A stretch of DNA of 64,000 nt from Sarocladium kiliense (taxonomy: Eukaryota > Ascomycota > Sordariomycetes > Hypocreales > Sarocladiaceae). Where the stretch lies: positions 5,890,001 through 5,954,000 of the forward strand of contig JAUZTG010000029.1 of assembly GCA_030734395.1 (NCBI GenBank). Reading direction: 5' to 3'. Each line of letters begins with the position of its first letter. The first letter of the stretch is position 1. Below the pieces are notes generated by a model. The model made no database searches. It was not told where the DNA came from and saw only the letters and a program-made list of their open reading frames with translations. Positions 23,368 through 34,373 of this stretch are shown here, piece after piece. The translations under genes were made by a program, and so were the position numbers.

Positions 23368-24684
23368 CTAGCCCCCGTGCGTACAGCTTGTGACAGCGTA
23401 GAGCATCATGCCAAACTCATCAGCATCTTCAAGCCAATGATCAACTCTTTGACGTTGTTTACCCAAACCGACGAGATCCATTTCCTGCGGTAGAGGCCAA
23501 AGTTCCTCGATCTGTAGACTCGAGGTTGGCCATTCTGCCAGATAGATGTTGTACTCTGCCTCCCAGGCCCTTTGAGAATCTGGCTTCCATAGTAATCTGC
23601 CTGCTGGGGCAGGTAGTCCACGCAGCTCGGTGCCTATGAATGTCGGCAGTCCATCCCGGGTGGCAAGAACGCTATCAAAGAGATACATGGTGAACAGGGT
23701 TCGCCTCTTTGCTTCCGCAACTGTCCAAGCCTCCCACCTGGGCCGGGTGCGGAGTTGCTCGGATGCGCAAACGAGACCTTGGCGGGAGCAAGAACAGGCA
23801 AGCTCCTGTAGATTCATCATGGCCTCTCTTAGGAAAGGGTCTGCGCCATGATTTAGTTGGAAGAATAGGACTAGTGAGTATATCAGGTATGCCTGGAAGG
23901 CGAACAGCATGCTCAGATCGTTATAGGAGCCGATCTGCTGGAAAATCCGGGTCATCTCTTGCTTGATGATGGAAGTTGCCGCAGCTTCGCTACCAGGCAG
24001 AGGTTGGTGGCAAACACGCACGAGACTCAGGCATGTAGACAGAGGATCGCCGCTAATGTCGGCGCGCAAGTGTAAGTGATGAACGAACGGAGGAGCAGTG
24101 TGACCGCGAATCGCGACAGCAGCATATGATTTAAGAGCTCGGAAGATGAAGGCGCTGACGTTGGGCGGATACGACTTGATGCTTTGTCCAGGCAGCGGGA
24201 CATAAGGGTTCAGCCAGCGGTTCCGAATGTCTTCGGCTGGAATTGGACACAAGAGATCGAGGGAAGAGAACGTGATGCTGCCATCGTCACCTGGGTTGCT
24301 CCCAGCCCTCTCGGTGTTGATCCGATTATGTTCGTCACTAGCTCCACGTTGTCGATACTGCAGATCGCAGGGCAGTGTATGGAGGTGATTGGGTCCGGAT
24401 GCTCTGCTATTGAGCCTTGGGAATGATGGCTCGGGGCTCGAATTGACTTGACCAACTGAAGAATTCGTTGTAGGTGTGTTAGGTGTGAACGGAGCTGACA
24501 TCGCGGAAACAACCGTGTCGTCATGGCCGGCCGTCAACTCCGAAGCCCGGTGTACAACATAGCTGCAGGCCAGACCGCGCTGTCCGCATCGGCTACACCG
24601 AGCTGGATTGCGATCACATTTTGCCTTGGCATCAGCGCATTGTCGACAGGCCTTTTGTCGGGATGTGCTGTACCGTGTCGTCAT
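23368..24684 (-). CDS. Zn2Cys6 transcription factor
   Basis: A single exon of 438 aa. The binuclear zinc cluster is at the very N-terminus with Cys 13, 16, 23, 30, 33 and 40 (KACRQCADAKAKCDRNPARCSRCGQRGLACSYV). The rest is a short fungal-specific regulatory region with AKRRTLFTMYLFDSVLA and an EYNIYLAEWP segment. It resembles the small pathway-specific regulators found beside metabolic genes. It probably controls the adjacent hydrolase and MFS genes: both share a promoter with CGGA sites, and the sequence just upstream of this gene has TCCGGA and TTCGGAA at 24737-24749, which would allow autoregulation. That link is inference. Confidence 0.87.
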   Translation of the reverse strand: MTTRYSTSRQKACRQCADAKAKCDRNPARCSRCGQRGLACSYVVHRASELTAGHDDTVVSAMSAPFTPNTPTTNSSVGQVNSSPEPSFPRLNSRASGPNHLHTLPCDLQYRQRGASDEHNRINTERAGSNPGDDGSITFSSLDLLCPIPAEDIRNRWLNPYVPLPGQSIKSYPPNVSAFIFRALKSYAAVAIRGHTAPPFVHHLHLRADISGDPLSTCLSLVRVCHQPLPGSEAAATSIIKQEMTRIFQQIGSYNDLSMLFAFQAYLIYSLVLFFQLNHGADPFLREAMMNLQELACSCSRQGLVCASEQLRTRPRWEAWTVAEAKRRTLFTMYLFDSVLATRDGLPTFIGTELRGLPAPAGRLLWKPDSQRAWEAEYNIYLAEWPTSSLQIEELWPLPQEMDLVGLGKQRQRVDHWLEDADEFGMMLYAVTSCTHGG

Positions 24685-26554
24685 GGTCCTTCGTGATGGT
24701 CATTATTGTTGTTAGTGACTACTGTCGGGAGAGGTTCCGGACTTCGGAAAATTGAGGGGGACAGTCACGTGGGGCCAGAGGGAATGTCAGTTGTCGTTCT
24801 TGGTAAGTGATGTGTTCAGCTTTCGATTGTCATATGGCTCTTATGTTTGCAGCGCACTGATTGTTGAGTAGACACCACCTTTAGGCAATTTCATCCTGGG
24901 AATTGAGATTGGTTGTAGGATCGTGGGAGGCGCCGAGGAGTGAAGGGTATAGATAGGAGACCTGCAAAACGAATGAAGTCCGCCCCGCACAGACCGGCTC
25001 TATCGAGACACGACTTTGCAGGTCTCTTCATTTGCACTTAAGATATCTATCTATATCTGAAGCGAAGCACAAAACATTTCCCCGGGGCTTATGAGGAGTT
25101 GAGAAGCGATCGACTGACACAGTGCAAAAGACTGGTTGCGACAGGATACCGTAGCTGGTGGATCATGGAGTTGATGCGGATGGTTCATTGGAGATCCTCC
25201 CTTCATCCTGTAATAAGGCGACGGTTCACCTACGACGAAACGATGGCCGAGCACAAGTCAAATCGTCCGATCTTCAGGGCACACAGCACTCGACAATGGG
25301 CTGCAGACTGGATGACAGCTTCCTATTAATGCATCGCCGCTGCGCCATCGAGTCCACAGGGCTGGTCTCTGGAGAGCCAATGGATCGGGTCGAGGCTAGT
25401 GGTTGGCTGCATGTTGCATGCAGAAGGGGAGGGTGAGTGGGAGGCCGCCGTCATCCAATTGCCTGCCCCAGAAGCCGACGCGGAGTTCGTATTGGAGCAA
25501 TAGTGGCTTTCCTCGCACTGGTTGCCGTCTGGGAACTTTATGGGGTATTTGCAGTAGGGAGGGTGCTGTCCGTATCGAGGCCGCATCTCGATCTCGAGGA
25601 TCCTCAGGGGCAATCTGCGACTTTGTACAAGCTGTTCGCAGTCCAGGATGATGGACAGGAAGTCGTCTGCAATTGCGTCCCTGCTGTTGTCCCATTGTGA
25701 CCCCCGATGCACGGTCACCCACCATCCCAGCCTTATGCATTAGAGAGACGAGCCAGGGTTCCCGAGCCGCACCCAGTTTCGTCAGCCGCAGGGGAAGTCA
25801 GTCGGTCAGATGGGCGAGCTATTCATTGCATCAGAGATACGGCTGGATGTCTCAGACCCTGAGTATGGGCAGCTGGCCGTCTCTCGAATCTGCGATGCTG
25901 CTGGTAGCATCCTAGGCTCAAAAACACGTGGCTAACTGGAAGCTTGCGGATAGCGCGCGCATCCAGTGAGTGGACGGAGACAAACAGCAGTGCAAAGAAA
26001 GTTAGAAATTGGCTGTTGCCAAGCAAGGCACAGGCCCAGTGCCTGGTCGAGTTCGTGGCTAACGAGCTGGTGGAGGGGTGGAAGCTCCATCCAGCCATCC
26101 CTCCCCTTGCTTAGAGTGGTTGTAGCTGCATTGGTGAAGCGCCGGCCGGTGGGCTGCCCTGGCCTGGGCTGGCTACCTCCCGGATGTCCGCGTGTGATCT
26201 TCCTCGCAAACACACATTGAACTAGCTCTCTCTTGTTGATTTCTTCACTGCTTTCTTTGCGTCTTTCATCCTTTCGCTCACTTAGATCACTGATACAACT
26301 ACTTCTCCGTCCGCGCTTCAACGACCCTCACTCTCTCGCTCGTGTCCTCCTCGACCAATCTCTCGCTTCAGCAAACGGAAGACCGCCACCCAGACCAGCT
26401 CCAGCTCCAGCTCTCTACGACCAGGTGCAACCACTTTCGCCCTTCCGCATATAGTTCTACGACCAACAAGCTGCTCAAAATAGCTGCGCAACCCAGCGCC
26501 AGGCCCAACAACCTTTGCCGCGTGCGCTGGTCGCCATGAGTGGCCCACCAGACG
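24685..26554. other. 1.9-kb intergenic region, regulator / DUF3433 gene
   Basis: A divergent interval. It holds a 12-bp perfect inverted repeat (listed separately) and a pyrimidine-rich leader from about 26220. Open frames at 25326-25740 minus and 25932-26321 minus have no motif and overlap each other in several frames, so I do not call them genes. Confidence 0.4.
24957..25026. repeat. 12-bp inverted repeat with 46-bp spacer
   Basis: The left arm gagacctgcaaa (24957-24968) is the exact reverse complement of the right arm tttgcaggtctc (25015-25026). A second 7-bp pair, aatgaag and cttcatt, lies close to each arm. It could be a regulatory palindrome, a hairpin or the scar of a small element. 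Confidence 0.8.
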
Positions 26555-26568
26555 ATGGCGCACAATAG
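26536..26568 (+). promoter_or_regulatory. Upstream ORF overlapping the DUF3433 start codon
   Basis: An ATG at 26536 opens an 11-codon frame (MSGPPDDGAQ, stop) that ends at 26568. It runs past the main ATG at 26555 in another frame. If the transcript starts upstream, ribosomes would need leaky scanning or another route to begin the main protein. Confidence 0.5.
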
Positions 26569-29071
26569 CGACGCCGGCAGAGAACCTCTGCGCCGAACCG
26601 ACGATCCTCACATCCAGCGGCTCTCCTCTCGCATATCGAGCTGGTCAGATATCAGCGATATCGACTCAAACCCGTACGACCCTCCTTCTCCTCCGCCATC
26701 GCGCCCTCGCGGTTCCCTCGTCTCCCTCGACTCAACGAACGTACCAGCCGAGGAGGATATCGGCGATGGAAACAGCTATCCAGGTGCAAGGCATTGGAAT
26801 TCGAGCAGGGTGCTGTCAAGGGGAAATGCGTATACACCCGTTGGAGGCAGGTTGTCGAGAGGACCGTCAACGAGATCGAGCCTTCATTCGCCGTTGCGAG
26901 CGCAGAGTCGTCCGGAGAGGATCAATGAGGAAGAGTACGATATGTCGCTGCTGAGCGCTGCAGCTCCCATTGATGGCGCCACGGAACCAACATCACCTGC
27001 GCTGGCATTCGATCTTTCAGCTGGTATGCTGCCGCAAGCAGAAGACTTGCAAGGCCAGGAAGCAAGAGGAACACTGACCGGCGGGATCGGTCAAGGATGG
27101 GTGCCAGAAGCTCGTGTACGGCACGATGAGCTTCTTTCATCACCTGTCGTGGAGCGCAGTCTTTCACGATCCTTCTCGCGCCGTCTTGGCAGTCGACATC
27201 TGACTCGCGCCCGTGCTTTACGGGATATGGGCCAGGACGAAGCCAACCGTCGCGGCGAGGTTATTGAGGTCGTCATGGAGGAACCAGCCGATCTGAGCCT
27301 CATGGAAGGCCCCAGCACCATGGGCGTCAACGATCTACGCCGCTCGACGTTCCCTACTAGGAACGAAACATCGCAAATCTTCTACCCACAACCAAATTGG
27401 AAGCCCTTCCCAATGCGCTTCCCCTGGTTATGTATGCTTGTACTAGTCTCAATCGGCCTTGCTGTGATGCAAGAGCTGCTCTACCAGCGATACCACGAAA
27501 ACGGCATCTTGAGGTTCACATCTCCCGACGACGTCGAGCCAGCGCTGTACTTCGCCGTAAAGTTCGGTCCTACGCTCGCAGCTGTAGTGTATGGCGTCCT
27601 ATGGCAGTTTACAGACTTCGAGGTCAGGCGGTTGGAGGCGTATTACCAGCTTTCAAAACCTGGTGGTGCGCTTGCGGCGGAATCCATCAACGTCGACTAT
27701 GTGACGTGTTTTGCTTTCTTTCGTCCTGTCAGGGCATTCAAGTGTGGGCACTATGCTGTTGCTGTTTCGTCGATCGCTACAACACTCGCTATTTCCCTTG
27801 TTCCGACCTTTGCTGCTGCGTCTATCATTCTGACGCCTAGTCGTCAGGATCGTATCGATGACCCGGATCAGGAGAAGGTACTGCATCTTACATCGGCCTG
27901 GTCCCGGCTCCTTACCTCGGTGCTGTGTTTTTGCGCATTCTCGGGCGTCGTGCTATTCTGGCTGTTGCAGAAGAGAAGATCTGGGCTGCAGGCTGATGTG
28001 CGTGGGATCGCGGGCCTGGCTTCCATGGCGGTCGTGAGCCATGTCCTTATGGATTTCAAGGGGATGGACGTGGCGAAACACAAGGATATCCATCATCGAC
28101 TGAAGCACCATCGATATATTCTGCGCAATCTCTCCCTAGCCCCCGATGACGAGAATCCGTTGTCTTCGCAGGACAGGGAGAAGTATGCCAACATTCATCT
28201 TTCAGAGAACCCACACCCTCTGATGCTCCGACCTGCCGGGAGCATTCCTTTCATCATCTCTCTTGTTGCATTCATGGGGTTCATCCCTGCCTTCCTTTTT
28301 ACCAAGGCCGACGTCGTCACGGCCGAAGCACCGTGGTTTGTCACCGCTCTGGCAGTCTGTCTAAAGCTTGCATGGCACGGCATGGAGACAGCTGTGCGAA
28401 TGATGGAGCCCTACTACCTCTTATCGAGACGGCACGCCCCCTCGAAGACTTTGACGCTCGATTATACGGCACTTCCTTTCGGATATCTCCCCCTGCGGGC
28501 GCTTTTTAATGGGCATATTCTCATGTTCTTGGTTGGCTTTGGGACGGTAATGGCGGAGTTTCTGACAGTGCTGGTGACGGGTCTAGCAACTGTCGAGGGA
28601 CGAGATTTCTTGATTGATTATCGACGGGGCAAGGACGACAAGAGTGACGGGAATGGGTTGGATGCAGGTACAGAGACGGTTCACTCATTCCTCGTGTCTC
28701 TGGCATTGACGCTATTCATCCTTCTCTACATGTCCGTCATCACCCTCCTCGTCTTCATCCGCCGTCGCCACCCTTTCCTCCCTCGTCAACCCAATACCAT
28801 CGCTTCCGTCCTTGCATTCATCCACCAAAGTAAGATGCTCTACGACTTTGTGGGTACAACAAAGATGGGCTCGACAGAGACGGCAAGACATCTTGACGAG
28901 AAACGAGATGTGGATGGGAAGAGGAAAACATATGGTCTTGGGTGGTTCGAGGGCAGGGATGGACAGCAGCATCTTGGTGTGGATGAGGAGGAGTTGATTG
29001 GGAATTATAAGCATGGGAGAAGGTTTCATATGAACAACCAACCGTGGAACATGCGGTGGGATGAATACTAG
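26555..29071 (+). CDS. DUF3433-family multipass membrane protein
   Basis: A single exon of 838 aa. The frame is open a few codons upstream but without an ATG, so 26555 (MAHNSDAGREPLRR) is the likely start. Residues 1-285 are polar, Ser/Arg/Pro-rich and probably cytosolic. Two copies of the DUF3433 fold follow: about 285-470 (WKPFPMRFPWLCMLVLV, EVRRLEAYYQLSKPGG, DYVTCFAFFRPVRA) and about 560-740 (ETAVRMMEPYYLLSRRHAPSKTLTLDYT, FGYLPLRALFNGH). Each has several membrane helices around an (E)PYY-L-SK/R motif. The function of this fungal family is not known; cell-surface or septal roles have only been guessed. Confidence 0.85.
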   Translation: MAHNSDAGREPLRRTDDPHIQRLSSRISSWSDISDIDSNPYDPPSPPPSRPRGSLVSLDSTNVPAEEDIGDGNSYPGARHWNSSRVLSRGNAYTPVGGRLSRGPSTRSSLHSPLRAQSRPERINEEEYDMSLLSAAAPIDGATEPTSPALAFDLSAGMLPQAEDLQGQEARGTLTGGIGQGWVPEARVRHDELLSSPVVERSLSRSFSRRLGSRHLTRARALRDMGQDEANRRGEVIEVVMEEPADLSLMEGPSTMGVNDLRRSTFPTRNETSQIFYPQPNWKPFPMRFPWLCMLVLVSIGLAVMQELLYQRYHENGILRFTSPDDVEPALYFAVKFGPTLAAVVYGVLWQFTDFEVRRLEAYYQLSKPGGALAAESINVDYVTCFAFFRPVRAFKCGHYAVAVSSIATTLAISLVPTFAAASIILTPSRQDRIDDPDQEKVLHLTSAWSRLLTSVLCFCAFSGVVLFWLLQKRRSGLQADVRGIAGLASMAVVSHVLMDFKGMDVAKHKDIHHRLKHHRYILRNLSLAPDDENPLSSQDREKYANIHLSENPHPLMLRPAGSIPFIISLVAFMGFIPAFLFTKADVVTAEAPWFVTALAVCLKLAWHGMETAVRMMEPYYLLSRRHAPSKTLTLDYTALPFGYLPLRALFNGHILMFLVGFGTVMAEFLTVLVTGLATVEGRDFLIDYRRGKDDKSDGNGLDAGTETVHSFLVSLALTLFILLYMSVITLLVFIRRRHPFLPRQPNTIASVLAFIHQSKMLYDFVGTTKMGSTETARHLDEKRDVDGKRKTYGLGWFEGRDGQQHLGVDEEELIGNYKHGRRFHMNNQPWNMRWDEY

Positions 29072-29778
29072 ATCGGATCCTCTGGGTTGCTATTCTGCTC
29101 TTTGACATTTGGCGCAAAGCGAGATCTAATTGGCGTACGGATATGGCCTTCGATTTGCTCACTAGGGTACGGTACGGTACGCTGGAGAGGTTATGCAACT
29201 GCGTGCTCAAAGCACCTAGTTTACTTGAGGTCTCTGCTAGAACATGGGGCTGGGAATATCTTCATCTTAGCTCTCGTCTTATAGCGTGACCATGGTACGA
29301 TACACAATAAGCTTTTGTTGCTTCAAATCCCGAAACCATCCCCACTGCCGGACGGAAGCTCTACCGAGCGCAGTACCGGTAGCGAAGACGATGCAACCAA
29401 TCATATAGTGTCATTCCTGACTAAATGCAACCGAAAACTGGAAAGAATCAAAGAGATCCTTGTTTGAGAGTCTGTCGCGTTTTCTTGTAAGCGCAGTGAT
29501 CTCCAGGGGGGCACGGACCGGCCGATTCTTGAAACGTCTCAGGCTTGGGGGCGCGGTGGGAGTTGCGTGGCTTGCCTCATGGTGTTTCGAGACGTGGAAC
29601 GATCTGCGGTGGTCAAAGCAGACGTATCGAAGTGAAAAATAAAAGGGCAATGCAGCCATGACGTTCAATAGAAAAAAAAAGTTCTCTGCATATTCGAGTG
29701 TAATTCTTTCCTCTGCGGTTTTCTTGGTTCGACTTTTTCTTTGCGTCCACAGGCTTTAGCGATCTGCACTTATTCATC
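29072..29778. other. Intergenic, DUF3433 gene to UstYa-like gene
   Basis: About 700 bp with no gene. Short direct ggtacggtac repeats lie near 29166. The sequence before 29779 is AT-rich. Confidence 0.4.
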
Positions 29779-30730
29779 ATGGGCGTTCGGAGGGACTCCA
29801 CAGACGATGATGCTTCGGCTGAGATGAACGATACGCTGCTCAGGACGAAATGGCGGAACGGGAAGGGCAGCGACGAGCGAAGGAGCTGTTTCTTTAAGGC
29901 TTTGGACACGTGGCGGTCGGTGATCAATACAGTGTTGCTGGTCACGATCCTAGTTTTGCTCCTGGTGAGACAGGATGTCAATAAGCCGGAAAAGAAGGAG
30001 ATTGGTGGTGATTTGGCAGGATTTGCTCCCAAGTGTGAGTCTTGTCCTTATGTTAGAATATGGTCTGGTGCGCTGAGCTGACGATTATGTAGTTGCCCAG
30101 CAGATCGTGACTTTCAAGCCCGACCCAGGTTTTGTGCCTGAGGACCCTGCGCAGTTCTTCACAAACGAGACGAGGAGGAAGTGGCTCGATCTTGTGCCGA
30201 GTTAGTTCTTATTATATTGGACAAGATGAAAAACAAACGGCTGACTAGAGTTCTGCAGAGGGATTGGGATATGTCGAGGTCGGCATGGCGTATGAGTACG
30301 ACAACCTCCCAACGCCGCTGCCAGAGTATTCGCCCAACACCGTCTTCACAACCTCCATGACCCATCAACTACACTGTCTTGTAGGTCGCTCCTCCTCTGT
30401 CTTCCAGATTTCCCTCTACTCTTATGCGTATGCCATCCATAACACTGATCAATTGTACAGTACACCATCATCGAAACCTACTCCGCCCTCCAAACCGGAG
30501 AAACCGAGCGCCTTGGCAAGGAAACTCCGTGGCACCTTTCGCATTGCTTTGACTACCTGAGGCAGAGCATCATGTGCTGTGGTGATGTGGCGCTGGAGGG
30601 GACGCAGACGACGTTCCCTGAGGGCACTGATGGGAGCGACGGGTGGGATGCGAAGCACGTTTGTCGGGATTATAACCAGGTCTATACATATCTGACGAGG
30701 AAGAGGGCAGATAACCGCGAGTGGATTTAG
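29779..30730 (+). CDS. UstYa-like (DUF3328) oxidase, single-pass membrane protein
   Basis: Four exons, 29779-30034, 30093-30200, 30259-30380 and 30461-30730 (251 aa). Introns are 58, 58 and 80 bp. A basic N-terminus precedes one membrane helix (about residues 47-63, SVINTVLLVTILVLLLV). The lumenal part has both copies of the family signature HxxHC: HQLHC at 157-161 and HLSHC at 187-191. Family members UstYa/UstYb and relatives carry out oxidative cyclisation or other oxidations in ustiloxin-type RiPP and some other fungal secondary metabolite pathways. I see no RiPP precursor with repeated KR-flanked cores nearby, so the pathway is open. It precedes a Zn2Cys6 regulator in the same direction. 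Confidence 0.88.
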
Positions 30731-31638
30731 GGAAGGCTTGTCGGCCGGGTGTCTTCTTTTCACTTTTCTTTTCTTTTTTTTCTGTGCCATTTTTTGGCGT
30801 TTGGAGTTAGAGTTCAACGTTTGGTTCATTCAGGAGCATTTCTCGTCAACAGAGCACAGCAGATCAGTCACACACGTTATTTACTTGTCTTTTCAACGGG
30901 ATGCTAGTGCAATTTACACCAAATCTGTGTGGGATTTGAGCCAATGAAGTTGGGAGATTGCTTCATCAGTCGGCCCTGTCACACAAACGTAGCGCATTAG
31001 TACATGCCTTCCTCCTGCTTTGGTGCCTCTGCACTGATGCAAAGCAGTCGATTTACAACTAACAGCCTCAAGCATGTCAAGGTATCATCAAATCGTGCAA
31101 AAGAGCACCGAGCCTCAGCCTCGCATGTGGACTCCTGACGTGCCTTACCTTATCGTACATGACTCCCCGTGCATCTCGGCCCCACCGCCGTAGCGGCCGA
31201 CGCTTTGAGTTCAATAGCCCACCGTGTGTCCCCTGCTTCCTCACACTGTAGCGCCGAGTACCTGGTGTAGGTACTAAGCATACGACTCTACTACGTGTTC
31301 CATCCATAATATGCCAGGGCAACCCCCAAGCCTCAAGAGCGCGAAGCTACCCTGCCACCGCCATGCCAGATTTCGAGATCTGCTTTGCCCCATGGGGTCT
31401 GGTCTGGACCATGGAGTAGGTACGCCCTGGGTGGCGATCATCAGGATGGCTTGGTTGTTGCAAACGTGGGATGGGCCGGAGGTGGCTTGACGGCTTAGGA
31501 GGCAAGCATCATTTGTTTCTGTCAATGTTTTGTGCTTGCAAGGGGGAAACAGGCTCGCCAATTTCTTCTCTCGACAGGTTTTGCAATCAGCAGAGAGCTG
31601 TCCCACGACACTTTCCAGCGACTCTTCTAACCTGCATC
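30731..31638. promoter_or_regulatory. Intergenic with one copy of a 27-bp CGG/CCG palindrome
   Basis: About 900 bp upstream of a Zn2Cys6 regulator. It contains the palindrome at 31175-31201, listed separately. A T-rich tract at about 30752-30783 may be part of the UstYa-like 3' end. Confidence 0.5.
31175..31201. promoter_or_regulatory. 27-bp palindromic element, copy 1
   Basis: Arms CTCGGC and GCCGAC lie either side of a 15-bp core that includes GCCGTAGC. It ends 437 bp before the ATG of the regulator at 31639. Arms, spacing and most core bases are shared with copies 2 and 3 near 39.6 kb. CGG/CCG inverted arms are the form bound by Zn2Cys6 dimers. Confidence 0.65.
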
Positions 31639-34373
31639 ATGTCCCTGACCTCTTCGAATTCATCGCCCGATGACCGTAGGACATCAAGAGCTGTTGCGTA
31701 AGTCCACACAGGCATGCATGAATGCCCTTCGAACGATGAGGTCTTAGTTTGCTTATGCCGTGACAGTTGTTCGCATTGTCGCCAGCGCAGATCGTTCTGC
31801 TCCAAAGACCGACCTGCGTGTTCGCGATGCCAGGCCGCTGGTCTTTTGTGCAGGTACAAGGAGGAGAACAGGGTTCGCATCACAGAGTCGTGCGTATTTC
31901 TCAGGAGGCTTCCTACTTGAATACTTGCTGACGGGTAGAGGGAAAGTCGACTTCGTATTCTACAGACGAAGGCGGAAGCCTACGATGGCGAGTCATCACC
32001 CGCCTCTTTCTTCCCCCTCTACTCATTAAACACGAAGAAAGTGACTATAAGCACGAACTTCAACTAACAAATGTGGTAGTCCTCGTCAATCAGCCGAAGC
32101 AGCGTCAAGCTCGGACGGACACATTGAATGGTGACAACAGGGACGATGACCATGGCGTTAACACGAACGACGATGACGACTATGAGGAACAGCAGCCTTT
32201 TCTGGACCGGTTCAGTAAGTTTAGTAAAAAATACTCACCGTCTTCCTCCTTTTGTGCTTTAAAAGTCTAGAGCCTAAGGAACTGACTTCTCGTCTCTCGG
32301 TTCGTCTCCAGACATCGGTTTCACAGGCCCAGGCTCGTCCGACGCTTTCCTTCGTAGCCTGCAAAGACTCTGCGGCCTTGAAGAAGAGGATGACGACAAC
32401 AATAGACTCGACATGCAGTTCACCAGCCTCTTCGAGCCCGGTCAGCTCCCATCCCGACGTAATCTACGTGGTACAGATGTTCGCCTCCCTCCGCTCGCAA
32501 TGGCCCGTCGCCTTTTCGCAGCGCAGCACAGCTATATTGGCTCCATTTTCGCCTTCACCAACCCGGCCGACGCCTTCGAGCAGGCTATGACTGACGCGTA
32601 TACCTTTGTTGTTAGACCCAACCCAGACGATGATGACATAGAAACATGTCTGCGGTATGCAAAAGTACTTGTCGTGCTGGCGTTTGGGCAGCTATACTCG
32701 ATCAACCAGTGGGTTGGGTTCCGCGGGCCGCCAGGGTTTGGATACTTTGCGAATGCGCTCCAGTTCCTGCCAGATCCTCATGCGCAACCATCTATTCTAT
32801 TTGTCGAGACGCTGGCGCTGATAGGATACTTCTTTCAGAACCTAAATTGCGTGGCCTCAGCCTCCATGTATATTGGTATGGCGCTGAGGATGGCCATGTC
32901 CCTCGGTTTGCACCAGGAGGAGGTGTCTGGTTGCGCAGCATCCGGATCCGACTACCGACAGTCCTCATCTACTGGGATGCTGATAAAGAACGGCAGCGCC
33001 CAAGATGACGCTGCCCGTGAGCACCGCCGTCGTGTCTGGTGGTCCGTCTACAGTCTGGATTGCATTCTGGCCGTCAAGTCCGGCAGTCCAGTCACGATCC
33101 AGGACGAAGATATCGGCGTGCAGCCTCCCTCGTGGCTCCCGGAGGAGATCGACTACAGGCCTGCTGCCGTTCTCTGGCACCATACCCGGCTATCTCACCT
33201 ACTCGGCGAGATACACGCGACAATCTATCGTAGAACGGCAGCTGCGGCGACGACAACAACCGCAACGAGGAGGAGGCCGAAGGAGCGTCTAACAACGCTG
33301 GTTGAGAGACTCCTCACCAAATTGTCGGATTATAAGCGCGATTTGCCCAACGAGCTGCGATTCGACCGGTCATGGTTGTCCATCACTAGCCGCGAGAGCG
33401 TCAGCATCATGGCGCTCTACCACCACTGCATCAGTGTAGCAGTGCGGCCGCTTCTCTCACATATCGTGCAGAAACGTCTTAAGGAAGCGCACACATCAGA
33501 CTACACTGCCGCCGAGGACGACGAGAGCCAAAACAGATTCAACTGGAAGACCGGCTTGCCCAGATTGGTCATTGATGCGATCGAGACGTGTGTGAGTAGC
33601 GCTAAGGATGTGATTCAAATGATGACACTTGCCGCTGAGAGAGATCTCGTAGGTACGTCATTTCACTAGTTCACTTTGACAAGCTGGCTATCGTGCCTAC
33701 CAATACCTCAGCGCCATCTACTAACATTCTGAAACCTTGGGTAGCTACGTATGGATCTATGGACGGCGAGCACATCGTGTCTGCTACCATCGTCCTCATA
33801 ATGGCATGCATCGCTCTCCCGAGCATCACGCCAGGCGAGGACTATAACAACAGTAGCAACGTCGCTACAATGCATGCTGGCTTGCGCCTCCTGCGCAACA
33901 TGGGCGATCGCGGCAATGACCATATCGCAGCGAGACATAACCGCCTAATTGCAGTCGTGCAGGTACACAGCATGGGACAAACCTCGTCGAGGTTCGTGGA
34001 CAGCGCCGTCACCTCCCAGGGGTCAACTATGGACGTCAGAGCTCCAACATCAGCAGATGAACCCGCATCCACGGATTCAACATTCGCGCAACCTTGTATC
34101 TCGTCATCGCACGGGACAACGTCATCATCGTTGACAACAATAATAACATCTAATGCCGACGACACTTGCACCATGTCCCAGTTTCCCGCACTAGATAACA
34201 GTCTTCTAGACGAGTTGTCATTCTATGTAAACAATGACTCCATGACAGGCGTGGATCTGACTATGTGGGAAGAAGAGGGCTTCGCTGGTCCCATCACCAT
34301 TACAGACCAAGCCCACGACGGCGGCTTTTCTAAGTGGTCCGGGGCGGGGTTTAGGGATTCAGCAGGTGCATAG
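31639..34373 (+). CDS. Zn2Cys6 transcription factor with fungal-specific domain
   Basis: Exons: 31639-31697, one from 31767 to about 31872-31893, one from about 32080-32103 to 32214, 32312-33652 and 33712-34373. Removing the 69-bp first intron joins AVA to CSHCRQRRSF, giving a zinc cluster with Cys 21, 24, 31, 38, 41 and 48. An acidic linker (DDDDYEEQQPFLDRF) leads to IGFTGPGSSDAFLRSLQ. The fungal-specific domain follows, with ETLALIGYFFQNLNCVASASMYIGMALRMAMSLGLH and RRVWWSVYSLDCILAVKSGSPVTI. The junction between exons 2 and 3 is not resolved; no donor/acceptor pair is both strong and in phase. This is the best candidate regulator for the neighbouring permease, dioxygenase and DUF1989 genes, because its own upstream region carries the same palindrome as their promoter. 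Confidence 0.83.

Noticed and set aside
25326..25740. Possible small gene on the minus strand (130 or 114 codons)
   Set aside because: Two phases are equally open and neither has a signal peptide, domain or codon bias.
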